From Welwitschia mirabilis (lineage: Eukaryota; Gnetophyta; Gnetopsida; Welwitschiales): a stretch of 52,671 nucleotides of DNA. Location: positions 41,499,898-41,552,568 of the forward strand of contig JBOZIK010000001.1 in assembly GCA_051453625.1 (NCBI GenBank), written 5' to 3'. Every line of letters begins with the position of its first letter. The first letter of the stretch is position 1. The notes under the pieces are model-generated. The model worked only from the letters and a program-made list of their open reading frames with translations. It did not search any database and was not told the origin of the DNA. Shown here piece after piece: positions 36,394-47,889 of the stretch. The translations under genes were made by a program, and so were the position numbers.

Positions 36394-36585
36394 TTCCTAG
36401 AGAGTAAAGAGGTAAAAATTTCCCCCTTCTAGGTGTATTGATTAGATTTTAATAATTCCTCTAGAGAATAAACGAGTAAATTATCCCCTTTGGAGATGTA
36501 TATGTGAGATTCCAAATTACAATAATTCCTCCAGAGAATAAAGGGGTAAATTATCCCCTCTAGAGATGTGTAACTATGTAAATTG
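36394..36585. repeat. Hairpin-forming minisatellite, three units of about 62-70 bp
   Basis: Units start near 36394, 36456 and 36526. Each has TTCCTCTAGAGAATAAA-like sequence followed by GGTAAATTATCCCC and TAGAGATGT. In the third unit AGGGGTAAATTATCCCCT is a near-perfect palindrome, and the TCTAGA words add a second dyad. The units lie upstream of the initiator-Met primer site and may be U3 repeats of that element's LTR. Confidence 0.7.
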
Positions 36586-37183
36586 AAAATGTAGTTGAGC
36601 ATATTTTGCAATGCACTTTGGATTGTTGAAAGTAAATCTTGAATTGTTGGCCTTGCATTATTGATTTGTCTTGGTCACATATTGATCTTCTATGAGAAAC
36701 CCTTCATTGTCCTTAAAAACTTTCCCTTTCCACCTAAGCCTTACCATGGACTACACTAGGGATTGTGATGATTTCACAATTCTCATATCATATTATATAT
36801 GCAAGTTAGATACTAACATGGATTCTAGTTATAGAGAAAGAAGTACTTGTTGCTAATGGATTGGAATACTTTGTTACTATTTCATGATTTATGTATTTGT
36901 ACTTATAATCTGTGAAAAAATACTATGATTGTAAATTTTTCTATAAATGATATGTAAACATTGAAATTCTATTGTTATCCTCTAAAGCTATTTATGATTT
37001 GACTTATTCTTCAACATTTTATTATCATGGGTAATTGTCTTCTTATAATAAAATTTTGTTATTATATTAAGTTATGTTTTAAAGCATGATAAAATTTTAA
37101 TCTAGTACACAATAGTGATGAGAAGCATTGCAAAAATTGCATTAGGTAATGTTCATAGTTTTGGGCTAAAATTAGGATATTAC
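36586..37183 (+). mobile_element. Putative LTR region before the initiator-Met primer site
   Basis: The sequence just before the primer site, ending GGATATTACA, suits an LTR 3' end, but the start of this LTR was not found. No coding frame is seen. Confidence 0.35.
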
Positions 37184-37330
37184 AATTTGGTATCAAAGTG
37201 CCTAGGTTTTGATTTTCTCTGGGCATAATTGTCATGAAGCCATTAAACTTTCAGTGTGAAATTCAGGCCATTACAATTTAGTATCAGAGTGCGTAGGTTT
37301 TGATTTTCTTTGGTGTGATTATCGTGAAGC
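37184..37330 (+). repeat. Duplicated initiator-Met primer-binding site
   Basis: TGGTATCAAAGTGCCTAGG at 37188-37206 and TAGTATCAGAGTGCGTAGG at 37279-37297 both resemble TGGTATCAGAGCC, the complement of the plant initiator tRNA-Met 3' end. They lie in a 91-bp unit repeated about twice, each including GAAGCCATTAAACTTT. Initiator-Met priming is common in copia and chromovirus elements. No gag follows. Confidence 0.65.
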
Positions 37331-37896
37331 CATTAAACTTTTCAACATCAAGCATAGGTTGTGATTTGGCCACGCCAATTTGATTTAACATCTAATCTCA
37401 AAGTATTCAATTTCTTGCTTATATGCCTTGTAAGACCATTGATGCAAGGTGTTTTCTTAGAATCTCAAGCATAGTATGTTATCTATTTCTTGATTGTAAG
37501 TCATTCTTAGTAGGAAAGTAGTCCCAAGATTCAAAACAAGAATCTTTCTGGCTTAATTAGAAATGGTGTTAAACTATTATAGATCACGCTTTGCTCTAAT
37601 AATAGTAAAGTTAATGATACTAATCAATTAAAAATGATGTTAAATTATTATAGATGAGTTCTAGGTCTTCACAATATTATTGAATTTACAGTCCAACTAT
37701 GTGCATAGGAGAAAAATCTAAAACATACTGACCGCATCACCAAAGATAAATAAATACCAACTACCTAATATAAATAAGAGAATATCATCATCATATAATG
37801 CTTATGATTTACACTGATGGCTAACAATCATACAAGAATGATGGAGCCAATAGAAATGGATGTCCATGTCCACTGATGCATATCCTTGTCACTAAT
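37331..37896. other. Unassigned AT-rich DNA
   Basis: No recognised frame, LTR edge or RNA. The sequence changes near 37897, where homology with the LTR-I interior begins. Confidence 0.45.
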
Positions 37897-39983
37897 AAAT
37901 TTTCTCAAATAATAATCTTAATAAGCCATTAATCATTAGTTTTCAACTTTACCCTTTCCAAGAAAAAGCCTTACTTAATCCTATGATTAAGCTAGTAATC
38001 AAGGACAAAATTGTTAAACTTATAGATACAAGTCAATTCATGCTTTGGTATAATACATGAGTACATCTTATCCATAGTAAGTTAACCTCTAAATGGCTTT
38101 GTCCTTATTATGCAAAAAGAATACATTCTAATGGATCTATTGAGATCAATGACCTTCAAACTCATGAAATCCAAAAAGTAAATGGTTAGAGGTTAAAACT
38201 TTATACATCTCTAGGTAATTGTTCTTATACCTTGAACATAATAGAAGAAATTAACTTGGAAGATCCCCTTTGTAGGAAGGAGGATCTCCCCTTGATCATC
38301 TACTAAATCATTTCTTATTCTTATTCCTAACTAAGTTATAATACTACTTAATCCTCTTTAACTTGATTTATGTTTAACTTTCATAGGTATTACCATGATT
38401 AAGTAATTCTTTACTTTGGGTTTTCATGTGATAAAGATTGGATTCAGTTAATCTTAAGATATTCCAATATNNNNNNNNNNNNNNNNNNNNNNNNNNNNNN
38501 NNNNNNNNNNNNNNNNNNNNNNNNNNNNNNNNNNNNNNNNNNNNNNNNNNNNNNNNNNNNNNNNNNNNNNGATTGAATTCAGCCAATATTAAGATATTCT
38601 AATATCTACAATCAATCTCCTTGGTTATTTTATGGCAAAATATCAACTATGTTAATCTGATGCTTATTTTTAACCATATACTTTGTTACTTCATTATTTC
38701 ATTAATTAATCAATGATTTTCAAAATGGGAGTCTCAGTCAATGGAAAAGAACCAAAAAATTGAAAAACAAGAGGAAAATATGAGTGAGTGTGTGTGTGTG
38801 TGTNNNNNNNNNNNNNNNNNNNNNNNNNNNNNNNNNNNNNNNNNNNNNNNNNNNNNNNNNNNNNNNNNNNNNNNNNNNNNNNNNNNNNNNNNNNNNNNNN
38901 NNNNNNNNNNNNNNNNNATAACCCTCTTGTAATTATACCATAATGTACTATTGCAAGTCTATTGAGGTAATTTTTTTTGAGAGGGGTCTTGGCAGTATGA
39001 TATGATAACTATGGAAAATCCACCAGATGATTAATGGATTATGATCTAGCTTTGGCTTCTAGGTCCTTATTCTCTTGCTAGTGGTTACACTCCTCTTATC
39101 ATGATGAATGGTGTTATTCAACACCCTATTGACTAAAACATACCATCACTTCAAGGAACAAAATTTGTGAGCCTGTGAGTATATTGATCATTAGATGATA
39201 TCTCATCAAAGTNNNNNNNNNNNNNNNNNNNNNNNNNNNNNNNNNNNNNNNNNNNNNNNNNNNNNNNNNNNNNNNNNNNNNNNNNNNNNNNNNNNNNNNN
39301 NNNNNNNNNNNNTAATGTACTATCACAAGTATATTGAGGTAATTTTTTTTGAAAGGGGTCTTGGCAGTATGATATGATAACTATGGAAAATCCACTAGAT
39401 GAGTAATGGATCATGATCTAGCTTTGGCTTCTGGGTCGTTATTCTCTTGGTAGTGGTTACACTCCTCTTATCATGATGAATGGTATTATTCAACACCCTA
39501 TTGACTAAAAAATACCATCACTTCAAGGCACAAAATTTGTGAGCCTGTGAGTATATTGGTCATTAGATGATATCTTATCAAAGTACTATGATTATCATAG
39601 TTGAAGAGGAATGAATTATAGTCCAAACATGACTTGGTCCATTGCTAAACATAATTATTAGATATTATCATCATTACTATACTTTCAAATGGTACTCTAT
39701 GGTATTCTACATTGAATCATGCATTTCGAAATGAAGTAACTTTATAACCTTTACCAAGAAGTTTTGCTAAGTTTGAATTTTATACAAATATTTAATCTTC
39801 TTCATGTTTTATATTGTTTATTTTTCTTTTTGTTTTATCTTAGTTTGTTGATTTGCCTTTTCAAAGCCATTTTTCTCACCTTTTTCAAAATAATGCTTAG
39901 GACTTTATCATTTTTTAGTCTACTTATTACATTTTTTATCACTTAATTATTATGCATAAAATTAAATTAACCTCTATCTTGGT
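37897..39983 (+). mobile_element. LTR-I element copy B, pol-deleted, 3' part
   Basis: Traces of the spacer (NKSLIIS-like) and an RT-start residue VIKDKIVKL (about 37995-38020) run straight into an integrase C-terminal segment: ISKWLCPYYAKRIHSNGSIE, then VNG, stop, RLKLYTS (38090-38215). The RT, RNase H and integrase core are missing, as in copy C. Non-coding 3' sequence follows, with a TG microsatellite cut by a 114-N gap (38804-38917) and 100-N gaps at 38471-38570 and 39213-39312. The sequence around the last gap (38944-39212 and 39313-39583) is duplicated with a few differences. The copy ends in a gap at 39984-40083 before its LTR. Confidence 0.75.
38785..38803. repeat. TG microsatellite ending at a gap
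   Basis: GAGTGAGTG and (TG)n run directly into a 114-N gap. Homologous LTR-I copies have a purine-rich tract here without TG repeats, so the array expanded in this copy and probably broke the assembly. Confidence 0.8.
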
Positions 39984-40083
39984 NNNNNNNNNNNNNNNNN
40001 NNNNNNNNNNNNNNNNNNNNNNNNNNNNNNNNNNNNNNNNNNNNNNNNNNNNNNNNNNNNNNNNNNNNNNNNNNNNNNNNNNN

Positions 40084-42294
40084 TTAAACTCCTCTAATCC
40101 TTACAACCTCAACTAAAATATCTTAAACCACTCTTTTAATGATGATCCTCATGAGAATTTCAAACCCATAATTGACCATGATATTCAACATATAAGATCC
40201 ATTGAAAATCGTTTACATCAAGGTGGGTGTTCTACAACTATGAAGAATGAAAATAATCTTCTACTTAAATACTTATCCAATGATTTTAAATATATTTTCT
40301 TAAATAAAATTTCTAATAAGTCATTGATCATTAGTTATCAACTTCATCCTTCGAAAGAAAAAGCCTTGATTAAACTTCTCACTTTAAAATTATAAGCTTT
40401 TTCTTAGACTCATAAATATCTTAGTGCTATTCTTTCTAATATTGTTTAATATAAAATTTACTTACAAATAATTTTAGATCCAATAGACAACCTCAAAAAG
40501 ACTTAATCCTCTCATTCAGTGAGTAGTCAAGGACAAAAATAATTAAACTTATGGAGACAAGTCAATTCATGCTTTTTAATAATACTTGAGTATGCTTATA
40601 CATAACCAGTTAATCTCTAAATGGCTTGGTCCTTATCATGTGAAAACAATACATTCCAATGGATCTATTAAGATCTCTGATGTTCAATCTCAAGAAATAA
40701 AAAAAGTAAATGGATAAAGGTTAAAACTTTATACATCTCTAGATCATTGTTCTTATACCTTGAACATGATAGAAGCAAATAACTTGGAATCCTCTTTGAA
40801 AAAATGAAGATCTTTTCTTGGCCATCTACTAAATTATTTTTTAGCTTTATTCCTTGGTTTAAGTTATGATATTACTTGATCATCTTTAAATTGATTATTT
40901 TTTACTTCTATACATGCTACGATGATAAAGTAATTCTTTACTTTGGTTTTTCATGTAATAAAGATTGGATTCAGTCAACCTTAAGGTATTCCAATATCTA
41001 CAGTCAATCTCTTTGGTTATTTTATGGTAAAATATCAATTATTTAATCTAATACTTATTTTTAGTTACATACTTTATTACTTCATCATTTCAATGATTAA
41101 TCAATGCTTTTAAAAATGGGAGTATAACTCAATAAAAAAGAACAAAAAAATAAAAAGCAAGAGAGAAATATTAAAAAGGAAAAAGGAAAATAAATCAACT
41201 CTTGCAATTGTACCATGAAATAAGATTGCAAGTGTTCTAAGAAAAATTTTCCTAAGAGGGGCCTTTGGTAGTATAATATAGTAGCTGTGGAAACTTCATT
41301 AGATGATTAGTTGACCATGACTTAGCTTTGGCTTATGGGTACTTATTCTCTTAATAGTGGTTTCACTCCCCTTATCATGATGAATGGCATTATATAACAC
41401 CCCATTAGCTAAAAAATCCCATCAATCCAAGGCATAAACTTTATAAGAATGTGAGTATATTGATCATTGGATGATATCATATCAAAGTACTATGGTTGTC
41501 ATAGCTAAAGAGGGATTGAATTATAGCCAAAATATAACTTAATACTTTGACAAAAATAACAATTAGATTTTATCATCATCACTGCCCTTTCAAATAGTAC
41601 TCTATGATGTTCTACATTAAATCATGTATTTCTATATCAACTAGCTTTATTACCTCTACCAAAAAGTATTACTAAGTTTGAATTATGGGCAAAAAGTTAG
41701 TCTTCTTCATGTCCTGTCATGTTCATTTTTCATTTTGTTTTATCTTAGTTTGTTGGTTTGCCTTATTAAAGTTATTTTTCTCACCTTTTCCAAAATAAGC
41801 CCTAGGACTTCATCATTTTCTAGTCTACTTATTACATTTTTTATCACTTAATTATTATGCATAAAATTAAATTGACCTCTATCTTGGTCATCCTTTAGCA
41901 TGATAGTATTGATGCTTTCCTTTCCTTTAATCTTCTTCCTTTTTACAACCTCTCCTATTACTTAACCTTGTAATCATGAAATCTTACCCTGGTTTACCTT
42001 TCCTTCATGATTTCTAAAACTTGAGATGACTTACTCATTTAGTTCAGGGGAATAGATACCTATATTACATGTTTTATGAGCCAAAAATTTTTATCAAATA
42101 TATGCTATGATATTAAACTAATGATTGATAATATACATTTGTTTCACTTGTGATTTTTCATAGGTTTGGTGTATTTTACATGTTGTAGTCTTAATTCTAA
42201 TGATATACATGTTTTAAATTTTCTTTTATTAGTTACCTCACAACTTGTTATTCATTTATTTTATCAAGGATTAATAAATGCTAAGTGGGGGTTA
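40084..42294 (+). mobile_element. LTR-I element copy C, pol-deleted interior
   Basis: It opens in the protease-RT spacer (NPYNLN, DHDIQHIRSIENRLHQGG; 40095-40230), matching the minus-strand copy at 21640-21400. Around 40480-40545 it shows a decayed RT-start NP-x2-Q...VVKDKIIKL, immediately followed by the segment preceding the integrase C-terminus and then ISKWLGPYHVKTIHSNGSIK and VNG, stop, RLKLYTS (40610-40740). About 3 kb of pol expected in this lineage is absent. A 1.5-kb purine-rich and AT-rich non-coding tail ends with CTAAGTGGGGGTTA (42280-42293), the polypurine tract, directly before the LTR. Confidence 0.8.
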
Positions 42295-43383
42295 TGTTAT
42301 GATGTTAGACCTATTTAATACATTTGTGGAGTACATTTTCAGGTATTATTAATAGGTTTTTTTAGGGATTATGAAAATTATGTAAAGCTTTTATACAAGT
42401 AAAAATATGCAATAATTTCCAACATTAAAAGCTTTTTTTGTATGACGATGGACCAAAGAAACTTGATCAACATGATATGATCATCCTCTAGGTCATGAGG
42501 ATAACAGAGGAGATGACAGTCACAATAGTATGGTCGTCCACTATGTTATGGGAATGACAATCAGGATGACAATCAGCATAATCAACATGTGTGGGGCATC
42601 AGTTGATCATCATCTATGTCATGGGGACAACATATGGTACAAAAGTTAAAATCATTTATAAAGTCAATTAAATTATTATGAAAGGGTGTATTTAACTTGT
42701 ATCTCTTCCTTTCACACTCCTTAATGACATTTAACCATTTATTATAACCTATAAATAGACTCTTTTAGACCCTATTTAAAATCATCTTTTTTCATCTACA
42801 TTCTTACGATGATTGAAGATTATTAAAGGTAAGAAGATCCATCCTACTTATGAAAACGACTACTTTAATGTTAGGCAGAGAATCTTCCATTGGGAAGTTG
42901 CTACTGTAAGTGGATCTAATTTAATTTTATTAATGAAAATATTTATTGAATTGAAACTATTTTTAAATGTTTTATTACTCTTTCTTATAGCTTATCTTAA
43001 TTGCAATTTAAGTAACATGAATTCATAATTAAAATAGATCATAGGAACCTATCTAGTGATAGTAGAATGGAAATTTAGTTAATTCATTACATTAGAATTG
43101 CACTCATTTTACATTTCATTTCATTCGATTGCATTGCATTTCATATTCATCCTTACATTATTTAATTTTAATTCTTATAAAGCAAAGTTCAAAAATATAT
43201 TATTCTTCTCTTTATGAAAGCAATTTTCCAAATTCTCTTTTAAAATTCTTCTCTAAGTATATGACATTTGGGTTGATCCCACTATACAAATGTGTATTGT
43301 GTGCAATTATATTATTAGCTTTCTAGATGTTCAAGTTAAATTCAATATTTATAACATTGGAAGCACAAATAAGCATTGCAATA
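42295..43383 (+). mobile_element. 3' LTR of LTR-I copy C, full length (1089 bp)
   Basis: Ends are TGTTATGATG (42295) and CATTGCAATA (43383), an imperfect inverted repeat. U3 carries imperfect repeats of a GTCATCCTCT...ATGGGGATGAC type (42480-42630), which are dyad-symmetric. The promoter block CCTATAAATAGACTC is at 42749-42763, in the element's orientation, and the CATTG/CATTT pentamer array is near 43085-43145. Sequence resumes with ATGCT; a matching left flank is not in the window. Confidence 0.85.
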
Positions 43384-44155
43384 ATGCTCTTAGTCATTTT
43401 TATAGGCAAAGATAAGGAGGAAGTAGTTGGGTTTCTTTGGCTTATAGTAGTATATGAAGTGGATACAATTCTATCCTATAGTACTAGGTGGAGTGATTAA
43501 GAATTCTTATCCTATAGCATTAGGTAAAATCTTCATCATGTAGTGTTAGATAGAATGGTAAGGATTCCTATTATGTGGATTTAAGTGGAATCTTCATCAC
43601 ATAGCATTAGGTGGAAAATCATCATAATAGTTTCAATATATGGCCTTAAGTCTAGATGCTTTTAACTAACTCTATCACCATGTGTGCTGATGCCACTACC
43701 ATGTGTCATTATTGCAAGTCATTACCACTTCACTTCCATGTCATTGTTATGTGTTTATCACATCATTACCATGAGGTTCTAGTGTCATTGTCATGTGTCA
43801 CTGAAGATCACAACTTACTAGAATGTAGTAACTCATAAGGCCATCAAATGTAATTTAAATTTAACTCCATGGTGAATTTAGTAGGTGGGCTTAAAGGCAT
43901 TTTCTCAAAAATGATGAGCATTGCCATACATAAATACCAGCACTATTAGTGTTTTTTGTAGGATTTCCTTCTTCTTTTGCATCATGTTCCATTATCTCAT
44001 TAAGTGCCTAAATTTATCATGGAAAAGTACATAATTTCATAATTGACATTAAAATTAATAAGAGATATAATTTTATGATAAAATACTTAATTTAATATCT
44101 TCCTTGAGCTAAATTGAACTGAAATACTTGATTTCAATATTAATTTTTAAATATT
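43384..44155 (-). mobile_element. LTR-II fragment, minus strand
   Basis: Its reverse complement resembles 16671-17250: the TTTTATCATAAAA...ATTAATTTT block near 44045-44095, the ATTAGTG segment at 43947, and the CCACCTAATACTA words at 43480-43610. Those words form an imperfect local repeat (TCCTATAGYATTAGGTGGAA type). A second local repeat of CCATGTGTCATT words lies at 43675-43805. The right end abuts ATCACACCACCTAACTAGAA, which resembles the tract beside the LTR at 14064. Confidence 0.5.
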
Positions 44156-45152
44156 ATCACACCACCTAACTAGAATTTTTCTAGAGTCTTAGTCTGAATT
44201 GTGATAAAAGATGATTAACATAAAAATCCTATAGTAAAAATATTCAAGGATGTAGGAATGATAAAAACTTTGAAAATTTTTTGACCAATTTTTGAAAAAA
44301 AAAAAACTAAGGAATTTTTTCAAAAATGTGAATGTCACACCCCTAACTAAAATCAAACTTTATGCATAAAGTTTTTAAGATAGAATTACATGAAAAATTT
44401 GATAAAAAGTTAATGAAACCTTAAAAGGAATATTATTCATTTCATATTACTTTATTGTAAATAGAAAAGATAAAAATACAAAGTACTTAAATCTAAGCTA
44501 TGATTCAGTGAAAGGTCATTTCACAATAAAAACAATTATGCCTTTTGGGTGTTTTTCCTCTTGTGATGGGGGTGGAGTGAAAATGATAATATATAGTAGT
44601 AAAATGAATGCAAATGAATTGAATGATAATGCAACTAAAACTTTACTATGCATGCTACAAATAAATGAGACTATGAAACTAAGGTAATGGCCTAGAAAAT
44701 ATTTATTTAATTATGGATCTAAGTTAAAACAAGGAAAGACATTAATAAAGTAAATTCATGCAAATTAATATTAGTAAAAACACCTTTAGTGATAAATGTT
44801 AAAATAAGTNNNNNNNNNNNNNNNNNNNNNNNNNNNNNNNNNNNNNNNNNNNNNNNNNNNNNNNNNNNNNNNNNNNNNNNNNNNNNNNNNNNNNNNNNNN
44901 NNNNNNNNNAACAAGGCATTCATGCAAATTAATATTAATAAAAAGACCTTTAGTGATAAATGTTAAAATAAGTAATTCACAAGAAGTCTCTAATTTCATC
45001 TTAAGGTCTTTTCAATTTTTACCATTCTATAATTACAAGTGATATCCTTTAAGCATTTAATCATATTGTATATTCAATGTTGTAGCACATCTTTCAATAG
45101 AGTTAAACATGTTGTTCATAAAGATGTTACTGCTGCATTTCTAGTCGTTACA
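44156..45152 (-). mobile_element. 3' interior remnant of a minus-strand gypsy element
   Basis: The segment 45070-45152 is the inverted form of 15820-15900, so this is non-coding interior of the same family. A second polypurine-complement-like CACACCCCTAACT lies at 44337. The 100-N gap at 44810-44909 has nearly the same roughly 60 bases on both sides. No protein frame is found. Confidence 0.5.
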
Positions 45153-46436
45153 TGCAAAACGTAACATTTACATTGAGTAATTAAGATCTCATTAGTATGA
45201 TTAATTAATTATAATGATAGTTTTATATATTTATTATGCTTAAGGTTATGGAAACCAGTTTTACTTATAATCCACCTTAATATTATTGTTTCCAAGGATA
45301 AATGTATCATTATAGGCATTGTGATAGAAGATGGACAAGTGTTGAGCATAATTATCAGTAGCACTAATTCTAGGAGTAGAAACACCAATTACTTTAATTA
45401 AAATAGTACCAAACTCACATTATTAAGTTCTCTTAATGCAAGTAATACATTCTGTTCATTTCTACAAATAGGATATGAACAAGGAACATTTTCTAAGAAT
45501 AATCCCTTAATTTGATCTAATGCCTAAAAAATAATCTCATACATTTTGGGCATTTTTTAAAATAACTATGTTATACCTTTGAATGCTTATTATAAATCCT
45601 AATTCTGACCTATAACTACTTGATCTTGCTTCACTATCAAATCATTATATCATTATTAGAGAAATTGGCATTTTAATCATGCATTCCTTTTAAGCCTTCC
45701 ATAGGGGTGGTAGCACTAACCTAGCATGACGATTTTTGGTTTATCATGAGTACATTATTAAATCATATAATTTTACTTTTTAGATAGTAAAAAGTTACAT
45801 GTTCTTGATGTATTACTTTTATATTAAGATGTGATTTTTTCATACTTGTTATTCTTAAGATTAACTAAGGCATGCTTTTACTTTAAGATTGATCTAGTGA
45901 TTATCTTTTTCATTTTATCTTGCATAACCTAAATGTTTATTTGATGGATCTTAAGAGACCCCTACTTGTTATACATATTTTATTTTTGCTATGAATACCA
46001 GGTGACTTAAATATATTACCCTCATTTCTATGATGAATGAGATTATGCCATTGTGTTTGTCCTTGGACTATATGAGCACTTATATTTATGATGGATGAGA
46101 TTATGCCACTTTACTTAAATTGAAAGTAAAATCTACATGATCACTTTAGCACTTATGTTTTTTCATGAAATTGTTATGCTAATTTGAATGTTATGTCTCA
46201 TTCCTAGATATCTCATATCATTTTACTCTCTATTACTCATTCTTTTTTGTATGCTTTAATGATAGATTTTAAAATCTATCGCTATAAAAGAATGACATTG
46301 GGACTATACTATAAATAGAAGTCCTACCATTATTACTAAAATTTATATTTAACTACATAAAATTTATATCCCTAGGATGATCTTGATATTTACCATACGT
46401 TAACAACAAATACAAGTGTGGCTAGACTTCGCCACA
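45153..46436 (+). mobile_element. 5' LTR of a plus-strand gypsy element (LTR-III)
   Basis: It starts TGCAAAACGTAACATTTACATTGAG, equivalent to TGTAAAAATTGACATTTACATTGAG of the inverted copy ending at 14063, and ends near GCCACA before a primer site. It contains a duplicated TGATGAATGAGATTATGCCA block (about 46031 and 46090), also present twice in the other copy, and a TATAAATAGAAG promoter-like site at 46310-46321. It is followed by leader and gag. Confidence 0.7.
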
Positions 46437-46446
46437 AATAGCTTTT

Positions 46447-46463
46447 TGGTGTCATTGCAGGGA
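46447..46463 (+). promoter_or_regulatory. Primer-binding site, tRNA-Asp type, mutated
   Basis: TGGTGTCATTGCAGGGA is a mutated complement of the tRNA-Asp 3' end, with one base lost. It lies about 10 bases inside the presumed LTR end, so the LTR border may be a few bases off. Confidence 0.75.
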
Positions 46464-47889
46464 ATAGTAATATAGTAGATACAGTCGATCATGCATAAAA
46501 TCTACAATTGCATAGCCTTTTTAGTTTTTGATTTTTTCTCTTTTTCCTTTTATTCTTTTATACTAGTCTTTTTTAATTCCTTTTTTTTTTTATTTTTATC
46601 ACCAGAGGATTGGTGTTGATTATGCCTAGTACTTGATAGACAGAATGCAATCTAGTGACCTCTTTTCTTTTTATTTTTATTTTCTTATTTTTCTTTCATT
46701 TTTTAGTTTTTTTCCTTTATTTATTTGTAAAGATTATATAGTATATCGAATTTTCTTGTAGGATTGATCTTTTATAGGTTTAAAGAAAAGGAAATCAAGA
46801 AAAAATAATAATTTTTTTCTTCTATTCATTTTCTTTCTCTACAATCTCTTCTCTATTATCTCTTCCCTTTTCTATCTTATATGACTTCCTTAGTAGGTAC
46901 TTGAAGATAATTTCTGAATGAGGACTTCATTAGTAAAATTCTTAAGGAAGTGATTTAGTACTTGTATTATTTATGTCTACAACTTTATTTCTTTCATGAC
47001 ATTACATTGTGATTTTCATTTTGCATTATCCCTTCTTGGAATATGCATTTAGTCATTTTTGGTTAGTTAACTAAATTAATCTATCATCTTAGACTATTAT
47101 CTTTTTTTGATATCTTTACTGTCATTTTTTTAAAAACATCTTTATGTCATCTTACTAGTACCACTATCTTCCCTTATTTGCACTACTGGATTCTTGTGTT
47201 AAACTATTTTTAACTTTTGTAAAACTTATGTTTATAACATCTTGAACATTTTTGCATATCGTGTGCATCAAGAAACATAACTCATTTTAAATATTTTATT
47301 AAATTTTATAAATTAGAAATGAACATGTGATGGTAGATTGCATTAAATCTCTCTTAATTCTGAAATGTAAAGAAACCTTAAAAACTAGTTTTAAGAAATA
47401 CCTTAAGAAAGTTAAAACAACTCTAGAAGTAACTTTAACATTAACCAACCTATAAGAAAATTGAAATAATATCTTAAACCATAATATCTAAGTATATCCT
47501 CTTATATTGTTCAATTCTAAATGCTGAGAAAATTGAATTTAAATAATTACTTATTAAACTTATCTCATATTTTCATGATTTAGACTCTAAGAATCCTTTG
47601 TTTGCATCTTAAGGATTTTAGTATATTCTTTTAACAATCCCTTAAAATCCTGATACATCCAATGCCCTTATATTAATCTTGTTTCATTTTTTCCTTATAA
47701 AGAAGGTAAAATCTTGGCTTTATACATTAAAGCCTATTTTCATTACTACTTAGGCTAAACTTAATTAAGCATTCATTAGAAAATTTTTGTCTAGTTATAA
47801 GACTAGTGCCATTAGAAGAGAAATCATGAACACCTAATAAAAGAATAGTAAAATCTCTTCCTACATATTATAAATATTTAAAGATTCAC
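46464..47889 (+). mobile_element. Leader of the plus-strand gypsy element
   Basis: This is a pyrimidine-rich and AT-rich untranslated region without a readable frame. Its 3' end aligns with the sequence before gag in the 17.8-kb copy. Confidence 0.5.

Noticed and set aside
38918-39583. Recent tandem duplication of a 270-bp segment
   Set aside because: The copies sit on opposite sides of a 100-N gap, like several other gap-flanking repeats, so an assembly overlap or haplotype difference is more likely.
37897-43383. Copies B and C as two haplotypes of one element
   Set aside because: Differences are spread throughout (roughly one base in eight by eye) and B carries an additional deletion, which is too divergent for alleles.
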